Source: Spiribacter sp. 2438 (GTDB lineage: Bacteria > Pseudomonadota > Gammaproteobacteria > Nitrococcales > Nitrococcaceae). From it: a stretch of DNA of 64,000 nt. How positions within the stretch are numbered: the first letter of the stretch is position 1; each line of letters begins with the position of its first letter. The stretch is from contig NZ_CP046046.1 in NCBI RefSeq assembly GCF_009676705.1, positions 1,697,501 to 1,761,500 of the forward strand. The letters are read 5' to 3'. Of the stretch, positions 1 through 9,141 are shown piece after piece. Below the pieces are notes generated by a model. It ran no database searches, had not been told where the DNA came from, and was given only the letters and a program-made list of their open reading frames with translations. The position numbers and the translations under genes are program-made.

Positions 1-14
1 CTGTCAACGGTTTG

Positions 15-1223
15 TCATAAACTTTTCTGCAATGTGACCCGCGCGAAACGCCGCTTGCCCACCTGCAGCACGTAGGCCCCGCCCGCCGGCAACTTGAGCT
101 CGCGGTCTTCCACCCGCTCGCCGTCCACCCGGACGGCGCCCTGCTTGAGCATCCGCAGAGCCTCGGAGGTGCTGGGCACCAGCCCCAGATCCTTGAGGAG
201 CGGCACCAGCGCCAGCCCGTCCGCCGGCGCGCTTCGCTCGTGCTCGGGCATGTCGCTGGGCAGGGCACCGCGCTGAAAGCGGGCCACGAACTCCTCGTGA
301 GCAGCGCGGGCACTGGCGGCATCATGGAATCGGGTCACCAACTCATCCGCCAGCTCGAACTTGGCATCGCGGGGATTCATTCCCTCCGTAACCCGATGCC
401 GCAAAGACTCGATTTCGTTCAGTGGCCGGAAACTGAGCAGCTCGAAGTACCGCCACATTAAATCATCGGATACCGACATCAGCTTGCCGTACATCTCCCC
501 GGCGGGTTCTCGAATGCCCACCGTGTTCCCCAGGGATTTGGACATTTTCTGTACGCCGTCCAGCCCCTCCAGCACCGGCGTGGTCATCAGCACCTGGGGC
601 GGCTGACCGTATTCCCGCTGCAACTCCCGCCCCACCAGCAGGTTGAATTTCTGGTCGGTGCCGCCCAACTCCACGTCCGCCCGCAGGGCCACCGAGTCAT
701 AGCCCTGCACCAACGGGTAAAGAAACTCATGAATGGCGATGGGCTGATTGCCCTGATAACGCTTGTGAAAGTCGTCCCGCTCGAGCATGCGGGCCACCGT
801 GTGCCGTGATGCCAGCTGAATCATGTCGGTGGCGGTCATCTGACTCATCCAGCTGGAGTTGAACACCACCTCGGTGGCATCCGGATCAAGGATGCGAAAG
901 ATCTGATCCCGATAGGTCTCGGCGTTGTGGGCGACATCGTCGGTGGTCAGCGGTTTTCGGGTGGCGCTTCGCCCGGTGGGGTCGCCAATCATCCCGGTAA
1001 AGTCACCGATCAGAAACAGAATGTGATGCCCCAGCGCCTGGAACTGACGCATTTTATTAATGAGTACGGTGTGCCCAAGGTGCAGGTCCGGCGCAGTGGG
1101 GTCGAAGCCCGCCTTGATACGCAGGGGTCGGCCCGCGGCGAGTCGCTCGCGAAGCTCGTCCTCGCGAATGATTTCATCAACGCCCCGCTGCAGTTGCGCC
1201 AACGCCTCCTCTACACCGCTCAT
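15..1223 (-). CDS. tyrS: tyrosyl-tRNA synthetase
   Basis: Charges tRNA-Tyr with tyrosine in the cytoplasm. The 402-residue protein has the class I signatures HLGH (residues 48-51) and KMSKS (226-230), a Rossmann catalytic half, and a C-terminal S4-type RNA-binding segment ([16 protein letters not shown]). Length and the KMSKS form match the roughly 400-residue TyrRS branch (TyrZ-like) rather than the E. coli KFGKT type. An in-frame extension of 35 residues exists upstream, but the ATG at 1223 has a GAGAGGGG ribosome site 7 bases before it and starts where the family does. It diverges from the endopeptidase gene and is probably monocistronic. Identification is secure. Confidence 0.97.
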   Translation of the reverse strand: MSGVEEALAQLQRGVDEIIREDELRERLAAGRPLRIKAGFDPTAPDLHLGHTVLINKMRQFQALGHHILFLIGDFTGMIGDPTGRSATRKPLTTDDVAHNAETYRDQIFRILDPDATEVVFNSSWMSQMTATDMIQLASRHTVARMLERDDFHKRYQGNQPIAIHEFLYPLVQGYDSVALRADVELGGTDQKFNLLVGRELQREYGQPPQVLMTTPVLEGLDGVQKMSKSLGNTVGIREPAGEMYGKLMSVSDDLMWRYFELLSFRPLNEIESLRHRVTEGMNPRDAKFELADELVTRFHDAASARAAHEEFVARFQRGALPSDMPEHERSAPADGLALVPLLKDLGLVPSTSEALRMLKQGAVRVDGERVEDRELKLPAGGAYVLQVGKRRFARVTLQKSL

Positions 1224-1289
1224 CCTGATGCCCCTCTCGTACCCATGCCGGAAAGGCAATGAGTCTACCGAATTCCTCGGCGCTGCGCG

Positions 1290-1318
1290 TTGACCCCACA
1301 CCGCCGCCCGGCTATCTT
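1290..1318 (+). promoter_or_regulatory. sigma-70-like promoter of the M23 peptidase gene
   Basis: TTGACC (1290-1295) and TATCTT (1313-1318) are separated by exactly 17 bases. Transcription would start near 1325, only one or two bases before the ATG at 1327, and no Shine-Dalgarno sequence precedes that ATG. The transcript may therefore be leaderless. The boxes are visible; promoter activity is inferred. Confidence 0.55.
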
Positions 1319-1326
1319 GGCGGCCC

Positions 1327-2700
1327 ATGAAAAGACGTCACGGCTTTCTGGGCCAGCATCCGATTCGCAACGGACTTCTGGGCACAGGAGTCCTGCTCAT
1401 GGCCGCCGGCGTTTTCCTCCCCGGCAGCGAGACGCCTTCCCCGACGGAGAACCCGACCACCGGCATCCCCCTGACCATCGACCGGGCGCCCATCCAGTCC
1501 GCCGACGTGGCGCCCGCGGATACCCCGACCGAAGCAATTCAACCCGCGGCCATCACCACCCCGGTGATGGATGAGGCGCCCACTCCCCAGCTGGACTGGC
1601 GCCACCAGACAGTGAAGCGTGGCGACAATCTGGCGGCAGTGTTCCAACGGGCTGGCCTCAGCCCACGGGACGTCCACGACGTGGTCACCAGCAGTGACGA
1701 GGCGGCCGGCCTGACCCGACTTTATCCCGGTGATGAAATTGCGCTGGCCTTCGGCGATGACGATGCCCTGGTGGCGGTGCGCTATGAAAAGAGCGAAACC
1801 GAGACGCTGTGGGTGGAGCGAGATGACGCCAACGGCGATTTCCAGTCGCGCATCGAGGTGCGGGAGCTCGAGAGCCGCATCGCGGTCACGGACGGTCAGA
1901 TCAACGTCTCCCTCTACGGGTCGGGCCTGCAGGCCGGTCTGGACGACCGGCTGATCATGGAGCTGGCGCGGATCTTTGGCTGGGACATTGACTTTGCCCT
2001 GGACATCCGCCGGAACGACCGCTTTACAGTGGTGTATGAGGAACTTTATCGAGATGGCGAAAAGGTGCGTACCGGGCGCATCCTGGCCGCGGAATTCATC
2101 AACCGGGGAGAGCGCTTCCGTGCCCTCCGCTTCGAAGACGGCGACGGTCGCAGTGATTTTTACACCCCCGACGGCCGCAACATGCGGCGCGCCTTCCTGC
2201 GTACTCCGACCGACTTCACCCGGGTCAGCTCCGAGTTCAACCCCAACCGGGTTCACCCCGTGTACGGCACCGCTCGACCCCACGTGGGCACCGATTATGC
2301 CGCACCGCCCGGGACCCCCATCTGGGCCTCCGGTGACGGCCGGATCATCCATCGCGGGCCCAAAGGGGGCTACGGCAACACCGTGGTCCTGCAGCACGGC
2401 GGCAACATCACCACGCTTTATGCTCACATGCGCAACTTCGCCTCCGGCCAGTCCACCGGCGACCGGGTCCAGCAGGGTGACGTGATTGGCTATGTGGGCA
2501 GCACCGGGCTGTCCACCGGCCCCCACCTGCACTACGAGTTCCGGGTCGACGGGGTTCACCGCAACCCGAGGACGGTGGAGCTGCCGGCGGCCGACCCCAT
2601 CGATGAACGCTATCTGGCCGAATTCAGGGCCAACACCGCCGACTGGGTGGCGATGCTGGACGAGGTCAGCGAGACACGGATTGCCCGGGCCGGCGACTAA
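1327..2700 (+). CDS. M23 family murein DD-endopeptidase (MepM/YebA-like)
   Basis: Predicted periplasmic zinc endopeptidase that cuts peptidoglycan cross-links. Of its 457 residues, the first 33 form a signal anchor (hydrophobic [16 protein letters not shown]). A LysM/OapA-like segment lies near residues 92-142, and the LytM/M23 domain covers about 305-415. Metal ligands are visible as H319-x3-D323 and the HxH motif H400/H402, with H367 as a likely catalytic histidine. This is the MepM/YebA architecture (E. coli MepM is about 440 residues). anmK follows and overlaps the end, so cell-wall opening and recycling may be co-expressed. The start lacks a Shine-Dalgarno site but sits just after a good promoter. 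Confidence 0.9.
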   Translation: MKRRHGFLGQHPIRNGLLGTGVLLMAAGVFLPGSETPSPTENPTTGIPLTIDRAPIQSADVAPADTPTEAIQPAAITTPVMDEAPTPQLDWRHQTVKRGDNLAAVFQRAGLSPRDVHDVVTSSDEAAGLTRLYPGDEIALAFGDDDALVAVRYEKSETETLWVERDDANGDFQSRIEVRELESRIAVTDGQINVSLYGSGLQAGLDDRLIMELARIFGWDIDFALDIRRNDRFTVVYEELYRDGEKVRTGRILAAEFINRGERFRALRFEDGDGRSDFYTPDGRNMRRAFLRTPTDFTRVSSEFNPNRVHPVYGTARPHVGTDYAAPPGTPIWASGDGRIIHRGPKGGYGNTVVLQHGGNITTLYAHMRNFASGQSTGDRVQQGDVIGYVGSTGLSTGPHLHYEFRVDGVHRNPRTVELPAADPIDERYLAEFRANTADWVAMLDEVSETRIARAGD

Positions 2701-3805
2701 GCCTGGCGCCGCCGGGCGCCTGTGCGTCGGGTTAATGTCGGGGACCAGCCTGGACGGGGTTGATGCGGTCCTAGCCCGCTTCCCGCCGAATTCCTCCCCG
2801 CAGATTCTCAGTCATCAACACACCCCCTTGCTGCCGAAGCTGATCCAGCGACTGCGGGGCATTAATGGGCAGTCGGCATTGGCCGAGGCGCTATCCCTGG
2901 ATGCGGAGCTCGCCCACCACTACGCCCACGCCGTCAACCGGCTGCTGGCCGATCATTCATGCCCTGCCGAATCCGTCGACGCCATCGGACTGCATGGGCA
3001 GACCGTCTGGCACGCCCCCGACGCGGACCCGCCGGTGACCTGCCAGCTGGGTGATCCGAGCCGCCTGGCGCAGGCCACGGGCATCACCGTGGTCGCGGAT
3101 TTTCGCCAGAGGGACCTGGCCATGGGGGGGCAGGGGGCACCATTGGCCCCCCTGTTTCACGGGGCGCTGTTCAGCCGTTCCGGGCCCCGTGCCGTCCTCA
3201 ATCTGGGCGGCATTGCCAACCTGACGCTGATGGACGCCGGGGGAGCCATCCTCGGCGGCCATGACTGCGGGCCCGCCAACACCCTGATGGATGCCTGGGC
3301 CCAGCGGCACCTGAATCAGCCCCATGACGCGGCGGGTGCGTGGGCGGCATCGGCAGCGCCGGACCCGGGTCTGTTGGAGAAACTGCTGGCAGATCCGTAC
3401 TTCCAGCGGCCGCCGCCCAAGAGCACGGGGCCGGAGCGGTTCAACCTGAATTGGCTGGAATCCCACCGGGTCCACATCCTGGACCGCGGCTCAGTACAGG
3501 CGACCCTGGCCGAACTGACGGTGGAAAGCGTCGCCGGCTCGCTAGAGGCCGCCCCCGTCGCCGTCGATGACCTGGTGCTCTGCGGTGGCGGAACCGCCAA
3601 CCGCCATCTCGTGAAGCGGCTCGAGGAGCGCTTGGAGCCGCTGCCGGTGATCACCAGTGACGCCCTTGGCTATCCGGCAGGGTCCATCGAGGCCCTGGGT
3701 TTTGCCTGGCTCGCGGACGCTGCCCTGGAGGGGCGGAAGTTATCGCTTGAGAACATTACCGGCGCGCGGCGACCCGCGCGCCTGGGCGGTATTTACCCGG
3801 CCTGA
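2681..3805 (+). CDS. anmK: anhydro-N-acetylmuramic acid kinase
   Basis: Phosphorylates 1,6-anhydro-MurNAc to MurNAc-6-P with ring opening, a cytoplasmic step of peptidoglycan recycling. The family N-terminus GLMSGTSLDGVDAV is clear, as are the GGIANLT and CGGGTAN segments of the ASKHA fold. The start is odd: no in-frame ATG lies before the conserved motif. A TTG at 2681 gives 374 residues (family about 370) and overlaps the upstream gene by 20 bases; a CTG at 2720 is the other candidate. The ATG at 2735 lies inside the motif and would damage it. Translation is probably coupled to the upstream peptidase gene. Function is secure, start is not. Confidence 0.9.
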   Translation: MPGPATKPGAAGRLCVGLMSGTSLDGVDAVLARFPPNSSPQILSHQHTPLLPKLIQRLRGINGQSALAEALSLDAELAHHYAHAVNRLLADHSCPAESVDAIGLHGQTVWHAPDADPPVTCQLGDPSRLAQATGITVVADFRQRDLAMGGQGAPLAPLFHGALFSRSGPRAVLNLGGIANLTLMDAGGAILGGHDCGPANTLMDAWAQRHLNQPHDAAGAWAASAAPDPGLLEKLLADPYFQRPPPKSTGPERFNLNWLESHRVHILDRGSVQATLAELTVESVAGSLEAAPVAVDDLVLCGGGTANRHLVKRLEERLEPLPVITSDALGYPAGSIEALGFAWLADAALEGRKLSLENITGARRPARLGGIYPA

Positions 3806-3812
3806 GCGGCGC

Positions 3813-4160
3813 TCAGACGCCGAAGGACGAGCCGCATCCGCAGGTGGTGGAAGCGTTGGGGTTGCGAATCACGAACTGAGCGCCTTCGATCCCCTCGACG
3901 TAGTCGATTTCGGCCCCTTCCAGATAGGCGCCGCTCATGGGATCCACCAACAGGGTGACGCCGCCATTCTCGACCACCGCGTCACCGGGTTCTTCGCTCT
4001 CGTCAAACATGAACCCGTACTGAAAGCCCGAGCAGCCGCCTCCGGTAATGTAAACCCGCAGCTTGAGGTCCTGATTGTCTTCTTCATCCAGCAGCTGGCG
4101 CACTTTGGTGGCCGCGCTGTCGGTGAAAACCAGCAGGTCTTCCTGTTCGACAACCGTCAT
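3813..4160 (-). CDS. erpA: iron-sulfur cluster insertion protein, A-type carrier
   Basis: A-type carrier that receives Fe-S clusters and passes them to client enzymes. The 115-residue protein has the three invariant cysteines, C43 (GGCSGFQY) and C107/C109 (CGCGSSFGV at the C-terminus). The C-terminal SSF ending and the standalone position away from an isc operon favour ErpA over IscA. The ATG at 4160 follows GGAG by 9 bases; an in-frame TTG 15 bases upstream looks less likely. It lies 70 bases downstream of argC on the same strand and ends 7 bases from anmK, which converges on it with no obvious terminator between them. Confidence 0.92.
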   Translation of the reverse strand: MTVVEQEDLLVFTDSAATKVRQLLDEEDNQDLKLRVYITGGGCSGFQYGFMFDESEEPGDAVVENGGVTLLVDPMSGAYLEGAEIDYVEGIEGAQFVIRNPNASTTCGCGSSFGV

Positions 4161-4230
4161 GATGTCTGTCTCCAAATAGGACTTTTCCGGTACGCATTCT
4201 CAACGCGGCTGGCAAGGGTCGTCAATGCCC

Positions 4231-5262
4231 TCATGGCAATACCGCGGTGTGGATCAGCCCGGCGGTCTCGTCCAGACCCAGCATGAGGTTCATGTTCTGC
4301 ACGGCCTGGCCTGCGGCGCCCTTGACCAGATTGTCCTCCACCGCCAGAACCAGCGCCATGTCGCTGTCGGCAGGACGGTGCACGGCGATGCGAACCAGGT
4401 TGTTGCCGCGGACACTGCGGGTCTCCGGGTGACTGCCCGGCGGCAGGACATCCACGAAGGGCTCATCGGCATAGCGCGCCTCGTAGAGCGACTGAAGATC
4501 CGTGGCGGGATCCTTCAGGGGCGCATAGAGCGTCGCATGAATGCCGCGGATCATGGGCACCAGGTGAGGGACAAAGGTCAGGCCCACCGGCTGACCCGCG
4601 GCCTCTTCCAGGCCCTGACGGATTTCCGGCAGATGTCGATGCCCCCCCGCGCCGTAGGCATGAAAGTTTTCGGTGGCTTCGCACAACAGGGTGTGCTGCT
4701 TCGGCTGGCGTCCGGCCCCACTGGCGCCGGACTTTGCGTCGGCGACCACATGACTCAACTCCACGGCCCGGGTCTCCACCAGGGGCAGCAGACCCAGCTG
4801 AACCGCCGTGGGGTAGCAGCCCGGGTTGGCCACCAGACGGGCACTGCGAATGGCCTCGCGATGCCGCTCCGGCAGTCCATAGACCGCCTCCGCCGCCAGA
4901 TCCGGGCAGGTGTGCTCCATGCCATACCACTGCGACCACAGCGCCAGGTCGCGAATACGGAAATCCGCGCCGAGGTCAATCACCCGAACGCCGCGCTCAA
5001 CCAGCGCCGGGGCCATCTGCATGGCCGTGCCGTTGGGCGTGGCAAAGAAGACCACGTCACAGGCGGCCAGGGACGCATCCCCGGGGTCGCTGAAGCGGAG
5101 GTCCAGCACACCGCGGAGGTTGGGAAATACCGCATCCACCCGCTGGCCCGCCTGACCCCGGGAGGTGATGGTGGTCAGTTTTACCTCGGGGTGCGCGGCC
5201 AGCAGCCGCAGCAACTCAACTCCGGTGTAGCCTGTGCCTCCGACAATGCCGGCGGTTACCAT
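4231..5262 (-). CDS. argC: N-acetyl-gamma-glutamyl-phosphate reductase
   Basis: NADPH-dependent reduction of N-acetylglutamyl phosphate in arginine synthesis. The 343-residue protein begins with the nucleotide-binding [10 protein letters not shown] and contains the active-site cysteine C149 in NPGCYPTA and the catalytic-domain motif [13 protein letters not shown]. The chosen ATG at 5262 has AGGAG 7 bases upstream; a 14-residue longer reading is possible but not supported by family alignment. erpA follows 70 bases downstream, so the two may share a transcript. It is divergent from the thioredoxin-like gene at 5394. Confidence 0.96.
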   Translation of the reverse strand: MVTAGIVGGTGYTGVELLRLLAAHPEVKLTTITSRGQAGQRVDAVFPNLRGVLDLRFSDPGDASLAACDVVFFATPNGTAMQMAPALVERGVRVIDLGADFRIRDLALWSQWYGMEHTCPDLAAEAVYGLPERHREAIRSARLVANPGCYPTAVQLGLLPLVETRAVELSHVVADAKSGASGAGRQPKQHTLLCEATENFHAYGAGGHRHLPEIRQGLEEAAGQPVGLTFVPHLVPMIRGIHATLYAPLKDPATDLQSLYEARYADEPFVDVLPPGSHPETRSVRGNNLVRIAVHRPADSDMALVLAVEDNLVKGAAGQAVQNMNLMLGLDETAGLIHTAVLP

Positions 5263-5356
5263 ATTGTTGCTCCTGAATCGCTGATTCGGCGTGGGTTGGC
5301 TCATGATGCCAGATCGGGGCGGCCCACTGGAGATCGCCTCTGCCGTCGCCGGATGC

Positions 5357-5365
5357 TGGTAAAAT
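5357..5365 (+). promoter_or_regulatory. extended -10 promoter element of the thioredoxin-like gene
   Basis: TGGTAAAAT fits an extended -10 (TGnTANAAT). Transcription would start near 5372, leaving a leader of about 22 bases that contains GGGAG before the ATG at 5394. No convincing -35 box is present, as often seen with extended -10 promoters. Confidence 0.4.
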
Positions 5366-5393
5366 CCGGTTATTCAATCGGGAGACCACACCC

Positions 5394-5906
5394 ATGGCAA
5401 AGAACGCATTAACCGGTCTGGTGGCGCTGATGGTACTCGGCGCTCTGACATTTGCCTGGCTGGGACCACGCAGCGGCGACCCGGCGCCGGATGTGGCCCT
5501 GCATCTGCTGGATGGCGAGGCCGTCCCGCTGGCGGACTATCGCGGCGGCCCGGTGCTGATTCAGTTCTGGGCGACGGATTGCCCCACCTGCATCAGTGAA
5601 ATGCCCGAGCTGGTGGAGCTGTACGAAACCCTGGGTCCTCAGGGGCTGACGCTGGTGGGCGTTGCCATGGAATACGACCCGGAGCGCCGGGTCCGCAACC
5701 TCGTCGATCGAAAGGGCCTGCCCTACCCCATCGCCCTGGATGAGGGTGCCCGGGTGGCCAATGCCTTTGACAACATCCGCGTCACCCCGACATCGGTACT
5801 GATCGACGCCGAGGGTCGCATTGTCTGGCAGCGTATCGGCTTGCTGAACTTTGATCGGCTCCACAACGAAATCCGCAACCTGCTGCCCGAGGAGCAGTCT
5901 GCATGA
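5394..5906 (+). CDS. TlpA/ResA-like membrane-anchored thiol-disulfide oxidoreductase
   Basis: 170 residues with an N-terminal hydrophobic anchor (about residues 6-23), then a TlpA-like thioredoxin domain with active-site C63-P-T-C66 in FWATDCPTCISEMPEL and the cis-proline loop VTPTSVLID. It is predicted to reduce or exchange disulfides on the periplasmic face of the inner membrane. Cytochrome c maturation is the best-known role of such proteins, but no ccm genes are present here. Its stop overlaps the hemJ start (ATGA), so the two are translationally coupled. A redox or heme link with HemJ is inference from this arrangement only. Confidence 0.85.
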   Translation: MAKNALTGLVALMVLGALTFAWLGPRSGDPAPDVALHLLDGEAVPLADYRGGPVLIQFWATDCPTCISEMPELVELYETLGPQGLTLVGVAMEYDPERRVRNLVDRKGLPYPIALDEGARVANAFDNIRVTPTSVLIDAEGRIVWQRIGLLNFDRLHNEIRNLLPEEQSA

Positions 5907-6331
5907 CGTATCTCTGGGTCAAGGCATTCCATCTGATCAGCATGGTCACCTGGTTCGCCGCACTGTTCTATCTGCCACGGCTGTTTGTCTACCATGCCAT
6001 GGCCGAAGACGAGGTCGGCCGGGAGCGCTTCAAGGTGATGGAGCGCAAGCTCTATCGGGGCATCATGACGCCCAGCGCCGTGGTGACCATCGGGCTTGGC
6101 GTATGGCTGATCGCCATGCAGCCATTCTGGCTGCAGCAGGGATGGCTGCACGTCAAGCTTTTGCTGGTGGCAGCGCTGGCGGGCTATCACCTTTACTGCG
6201 GGCGATTGCTGAAGGCGTTTGCCGAAGACCGCAACCCGCACGGCCACGTGTGGTACCGCTGGTTCAATGAAGCGCCGGTAATTGTCTTGATCGGGGTGAT
6301 CCTACTGGCCACACTGAAACCGTGGATATGA
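5903..6331 (+). CDS. hemJ: protoporphyrinogen IX oxidase, HemJ type
   Basis: Oxidises protoporphyrinogen IX to protoporphyrin IX at the membrane, the penultimate heme step in bacteria lacking HemY or HemG. The 142-residue protein has four hydrophobic helices and the UPF0093/HemJ hallmarks: a His in the first helix (KAFHLISMVTWFAALFYLPRLFVYH), WLHVKLLLV with a second conserved His, and a C-terminal RWFNEAPVIVLIGVILLATLKPW. The start is inside the preceding stop codon, with GAGGAG 8 bases upstream. An Irr-like regulator gene follows 62 bases downstream. Confidence 0.93.
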   Translation: MTYLWVKAFHLISMVTWFAALFYLPRLFVYHAMAEDEVGRERFKVMERKLYRGIMTPSAVVTIGLGVWLIAMQPFWLQQGWLHVKLLLVAALAGYHLYCGRLLKAFAEDRNPHGHVWYRWFNEAPVIVLIGVILLATLKPWI

Positions 6332-6380
6332 GCGGTACCGCTTATGCCGTTGATTTTTTTCTGGTACATTAAACCGTACC
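6332..6380 (+). promoter_or_regulatory. cluster of GGTACC-type inverted repeats before the Irr-like gene
   Basis: A perfect 10-bp palindrome GCGGTACCGC lies at 6332-6341. A split inverted repeat GGTAC (6363-6367) / GTACC (6376-6380), with an 8-bp gap, lies 13 bases before the first possible start codon. The same pentamer core in both suggests an operator for the adjacent regulator or another factor. It does not resemble the E. coli Fur box. Function is inferred. Confidence 0.35.
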
Positions 6381-6393
6381 GAACAAGTCCAGT

Positions 6394-6843
6394 ATGGTTA
6401 GGTCCATGAACAACGCTCAACAAACCGGCGCCGACGACGCCTATCTCCGTGATCTACTGCAGCAGGCCGGTCTGCGGGCCACCCGGCAGCGGCTGGGGCT
6501 GGCGGAACTGATTTTCGGCCAGGGTGAGCGTCACCTCACCGCCGAGGGTGTCTATGCCGAGGCCCTCGACGCCGGGCTGCGGCTGTCCCAGACCACGGTG
6601 TACAACACCCTGCATCAATTCACCGAAGCGGGCCTGCTGCGCGAAATCCTTGCCGATCCACGCCGCATCTACTTCGACACCAACGTCGCCCCGCATCATC
6701 ACTTTCTTGATGAAGACACCGGCGCCATGGAGGACATACCCGCCGAGACCGTGGCGGTCAGCTCACTCCCCAAGCCCCCGGATGGCAAGTCCATCGAGAG
6801 TGTTGATGTCATCGTTCGGGTTCGGAGTGCCTCGCCGGCCTGA
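6394..6843 (+). CDS. Fur-family regulator, Irr-like
   Basis: 149 residues (145 if the ATG at 6406 is used). An N-terminal winged helix (GLRATRQRL...SQTTVYNTLHQFTEAGLL) is followed by a short dimerisation domain. The segment IYFDTNVAPHHHF closely resembles rhizobial Irr, including the HHH heme/metal motif (residues 97-99 from the second ATG). The CxxC pairs of the Fur/Zur/PerR structural zinc site are absent; there is no cysteine at all. In alphaproteobacteria Irr senses heme and controls iron and heme genes. Its place right after hemJ supports a heme role here, but regulation of hemJ is not demonstrated. Either ATG is possible; AGG lies near the second. Confidence 0.82.
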   Translation: MVRSMNNAQQTGADDAYLRDLLQQAGLRATRQRLGLAELIFGQGERHLTAEGVYAEALDAGLRLSQTTVYNTLHQFTEAGLLREILADPRRIYFDTNVAPHHHFLDEDTGAMEDIPAETVAVSSLPKPPDGKSIESVDVIVRVRSASPA

Positions 6844-6870
6844 CAGAATCAGGCAATCTGGCGCAGGTGC

Positions 6871-9138
6871 TCAGTTGCGGCCTGCGCGGACCAGACCCCC
6901 CAGCCCATGCTCATCCAGCGTGCGATGAATTAGCCCGCGAACCGCTTCCGGCGTTTCGCACACCAGCGCCTCCGCCAGCAGCGCCTGACACTGGGCCAGT
7001 GTCAGCGTGCGAATCACCCACTTGACCCGCATCAGCCGACCGCTACTCATGGACAGGCTGTCCATGCCCATGGCCAGCAACAACGGCGCAATGCCCGGCT
7101 CGCCGGCCATGCTGCCGCACAGCGAGACGGGACAGTTGGCCCGCCGCCCCGCCTGGGCCACCTCGTTCACCGCCCGCAACACCGCCGGGTGCAACTCGTC
7201 GTAAAGCGAGGCCACCCGGCTGTTATTGCGATCCACCGCCAGCAGGTACTGGGCCAGATCGTTGCTGCCGATGGACAGGAAATCCAGCCGACGGGCGAGG
7301 CTCTCCGCCTGATACACCGCCGCCGGCACCTCCACCATGGCGCCCACGCGGGGTCGGGTGGTGATTACGCCCTCTTCCTCGAGTTCCTCCCGAGCCCGCG
7401 CCACCAGGGCGGTGGCCTGCTCCGCCTCCTCAAGACGCGTGACCATGGGGAACATGATCTGCAGATTGTCGAAACCCACCGAGGCCCGCAGCATGGCCCG
7501 TAACTGGGTCAGGAAGATTTCCGGGTGATCCAGGGTCATGCGCACCCCCCGCCAGCCAAGAAAGGGGTTGGCGTCGTTGGTGGGGAAATACGGCAGCGGC
7601 TTGTCGCCCCCCACATCCAGTGTGCGCAGTGTCACCGGTTGCGGCGCAAAGGCCCCCAGGACCTCCTGATACAGGGCCGCCTGTTCTTCTTCCCCCGGAA
7701 AACGGTCCTGGATCATGAACGGAAACTCGGTTCGATGCAGACCCACCCCGTCGCAGCCAATCTCCAGCGCCGGGTTGATTTCGGCGGCCAGGCCCGTGTT
7801 CACGCACAGGCGGATGCTGGCGCCATCGGGGGTTTGAGCGGGCAGGCCGGAGAGATCAGCCAGCTCTGCAGTGAGTGCTTCTTCCTCCTGCTGAAGCCGC
7901 GCGTATTCGGCACGCAGCGGCTCGGCGGGATCCACCTCGACCCGCCCCCGGTAGCCATCCAGAATCAGTGACCGCCCCTGCAGATCATGCACCGGCAGGT
8001 CCGCCACCCCCATCACCGCCGGCACCCCCAGCGCCCGGGCCAGGATGGCAATGTGCGAGTTCGCCGAGCCGCCGGCGCTGAGGACGCCGGCCAGTCGGTC
8101 CGCCGGGATCTCCGCCAGCTGCGAAGCACTGAGCTCCTCACCCACCAGAATCACCCGCTCCGGCAGCTCACCGTGATCCACCTCAATGGCCAGCAGCCGG
8201 GCCAGTACACGGCGGCCCATGTCGCGGACGTCGTCGGCCCGCTCCCGCAGATAGGGATCGTCCATGGCCTCGAACCGGCGCACATGCTCACTGATGGTGC
8301 GGCGCAGGGCGAAGGGCGCCCAGTGCCCCTGATGGATGCGATCAATCACGCCGCGGGTGAAACTCTCGCCTTCCAGCATTCGCTGATAGACGTCGAACAG
8401 CAGTTGCTCGCCCTCGGGCAGCTGATCGCGCATGCGCTCGGAGAGCCCCTGCAGATCGCTGATCACGGCGGCCACCGCCTGGTTGAAGTCGGTGATTTCC
8501 CGGGCCGGGTCCGTGACCGGGCGGTCCGGGACATTGCTGAGGCGGGCCATGGGCGTGACCACCAGCCCTTCGCCCATGGCGACGCCGCTGGAGCCGCCGA
8601 TGCCGTCCAGCCCCAGTACCTGACCCGGCGTGGGGTCAACCGCCGCGGAGAGTTCTCCCCGGACCCGGGCGTAGGCAATGACCCCCGCCAGCTGCGAGGC
8701 CATGGTCACCAGAAAAGCCACCTCGGCGTCATTGAACCGGTCGCCCACCTGGCGCTGTACCACCAGCACCCCCAGCCGGGAACGATAGTGGATGACGGGA
8801 ACACCGAGAAAAGAGTGGAAACGCTCCTCGCCGGTTTCCGGGAAATAGCGAAACCGCGGATGCCGGTCGGCATTGTCCAGGTTAACCGATTCCTCGCGCT
8901 GGGCGACCAGACCCACCAGGCCTTCGTCCAGGGACAGGGTGACCTGACCAACTGCTTCCGGGTTGAGGCCCCGGGTGGCCACCAGTCTCAGCTGGCCGCC
9001 GCCGGCCTCCAGCAGATAGACGGAGCAGACGTCCGCCCCGGTGGCCTCGGCCACCTGATCGACAATGATTTTGAGGGCCTCGTTGAAATCCCCCGCCTCG
9101 TTGACTGCCTCGACAACACGATGAAGGGTGGAGAGCAC
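6871..9138 (-). CDS. ptsP: phosphoenolpyruvate-protein phosphotransferase of the nitrogen PTS (EI-Ntr)
   Basis: First phosphotransferase of the regulatory nitrogen PTS: takes phosphate from PEP and passes it to NPr. The 755-residue protein has an N-terminal GAF sensor domain (about residues 1-160), a PEP-utilising N-terminal and swivelling domain with the phosphorylated His in GGSANSHIAILARALG, and a TIM barrel with DVGGDKPLPYF, FPMVTRLEEAEQ and the catalytic Cys region CPVSLCGSMAGEP. Length matches E. coli PtsP (748). It begins with GTG three bases after the rppH stop, the same rppH-ptsP order as in E. coli and Pseudomonas. No ptsO or ptsN is in this window. Confidence 0.95.
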   Translation of the reverse strand: MLSTLHRVVEAVNEAGDFNEALKIIVDQVAEATGADVCSVYLLEAGGGQLRLVATRGLNPEAVGQVTLSLDEGLVGLVAQREESVNLDNADRHPRFRYFPETGEERFHSFLGVPVIHYRSRLGVLVVQRQVGDRFNDAEVAFLVTMASQLAGVIAYARVRGELSAAVDPTPGQVLGLDGIGGSSGVAMGEGLVVTPMARLSNVPDRPVTDPAREITDFNQAVAAVISDLQGLSERMRDQLPEGEQLLFDVYQRMLEGESFTRGVIDRIHQGHWAPFALRRTISEHVRRFEAMDDPYLRERADDVRDMGRRVLARLLAIEVDHGELPERVILVGEELSASQLAEIPADRLAGVLSAGGSANSHIAILARALGVPAVMGVADLPVHDLQGRSLILDGYRGRVEVDPAEPLRAEYARLQQEEEALTAELADLSGLPAQTPDGASIRLCVNTGLAAEINPALEIGCDGVGLHRTEFPFMIQDRFPGEEEQAALYQEVLGAFAPQPVTLRTLDVGGDKPLPYFPTNDANPFLGWRGVRMTLDHPEIFLTQLRAMLRASVGFDNLQIMFPMVTRLEEAEQATALVARAREELEEEGVITTRPRVGAMVEVPAAVYQAESLARRLDFLSIGSNDLAQYLLAVDRNNSRVASLYDELHPAVLRAVNEVAQAGRRANCPVSLCGSMAGEPGIAPLLLAMGMDSLSMSSGRLMRVKWVIRTLTLAQCQALLAEALVCETPEAVRGLIHRTLDEHGLGGLVRAGRN

Positions 9139-9141
9139 CCG

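Noticed and set aside
6350-6360. T-rich run after hemJ as a terminator
   Set aside because: The palindrome before it is separated from the T-run by about 13 bases, so it does not form a standard terminator; the repeats look more like operators.
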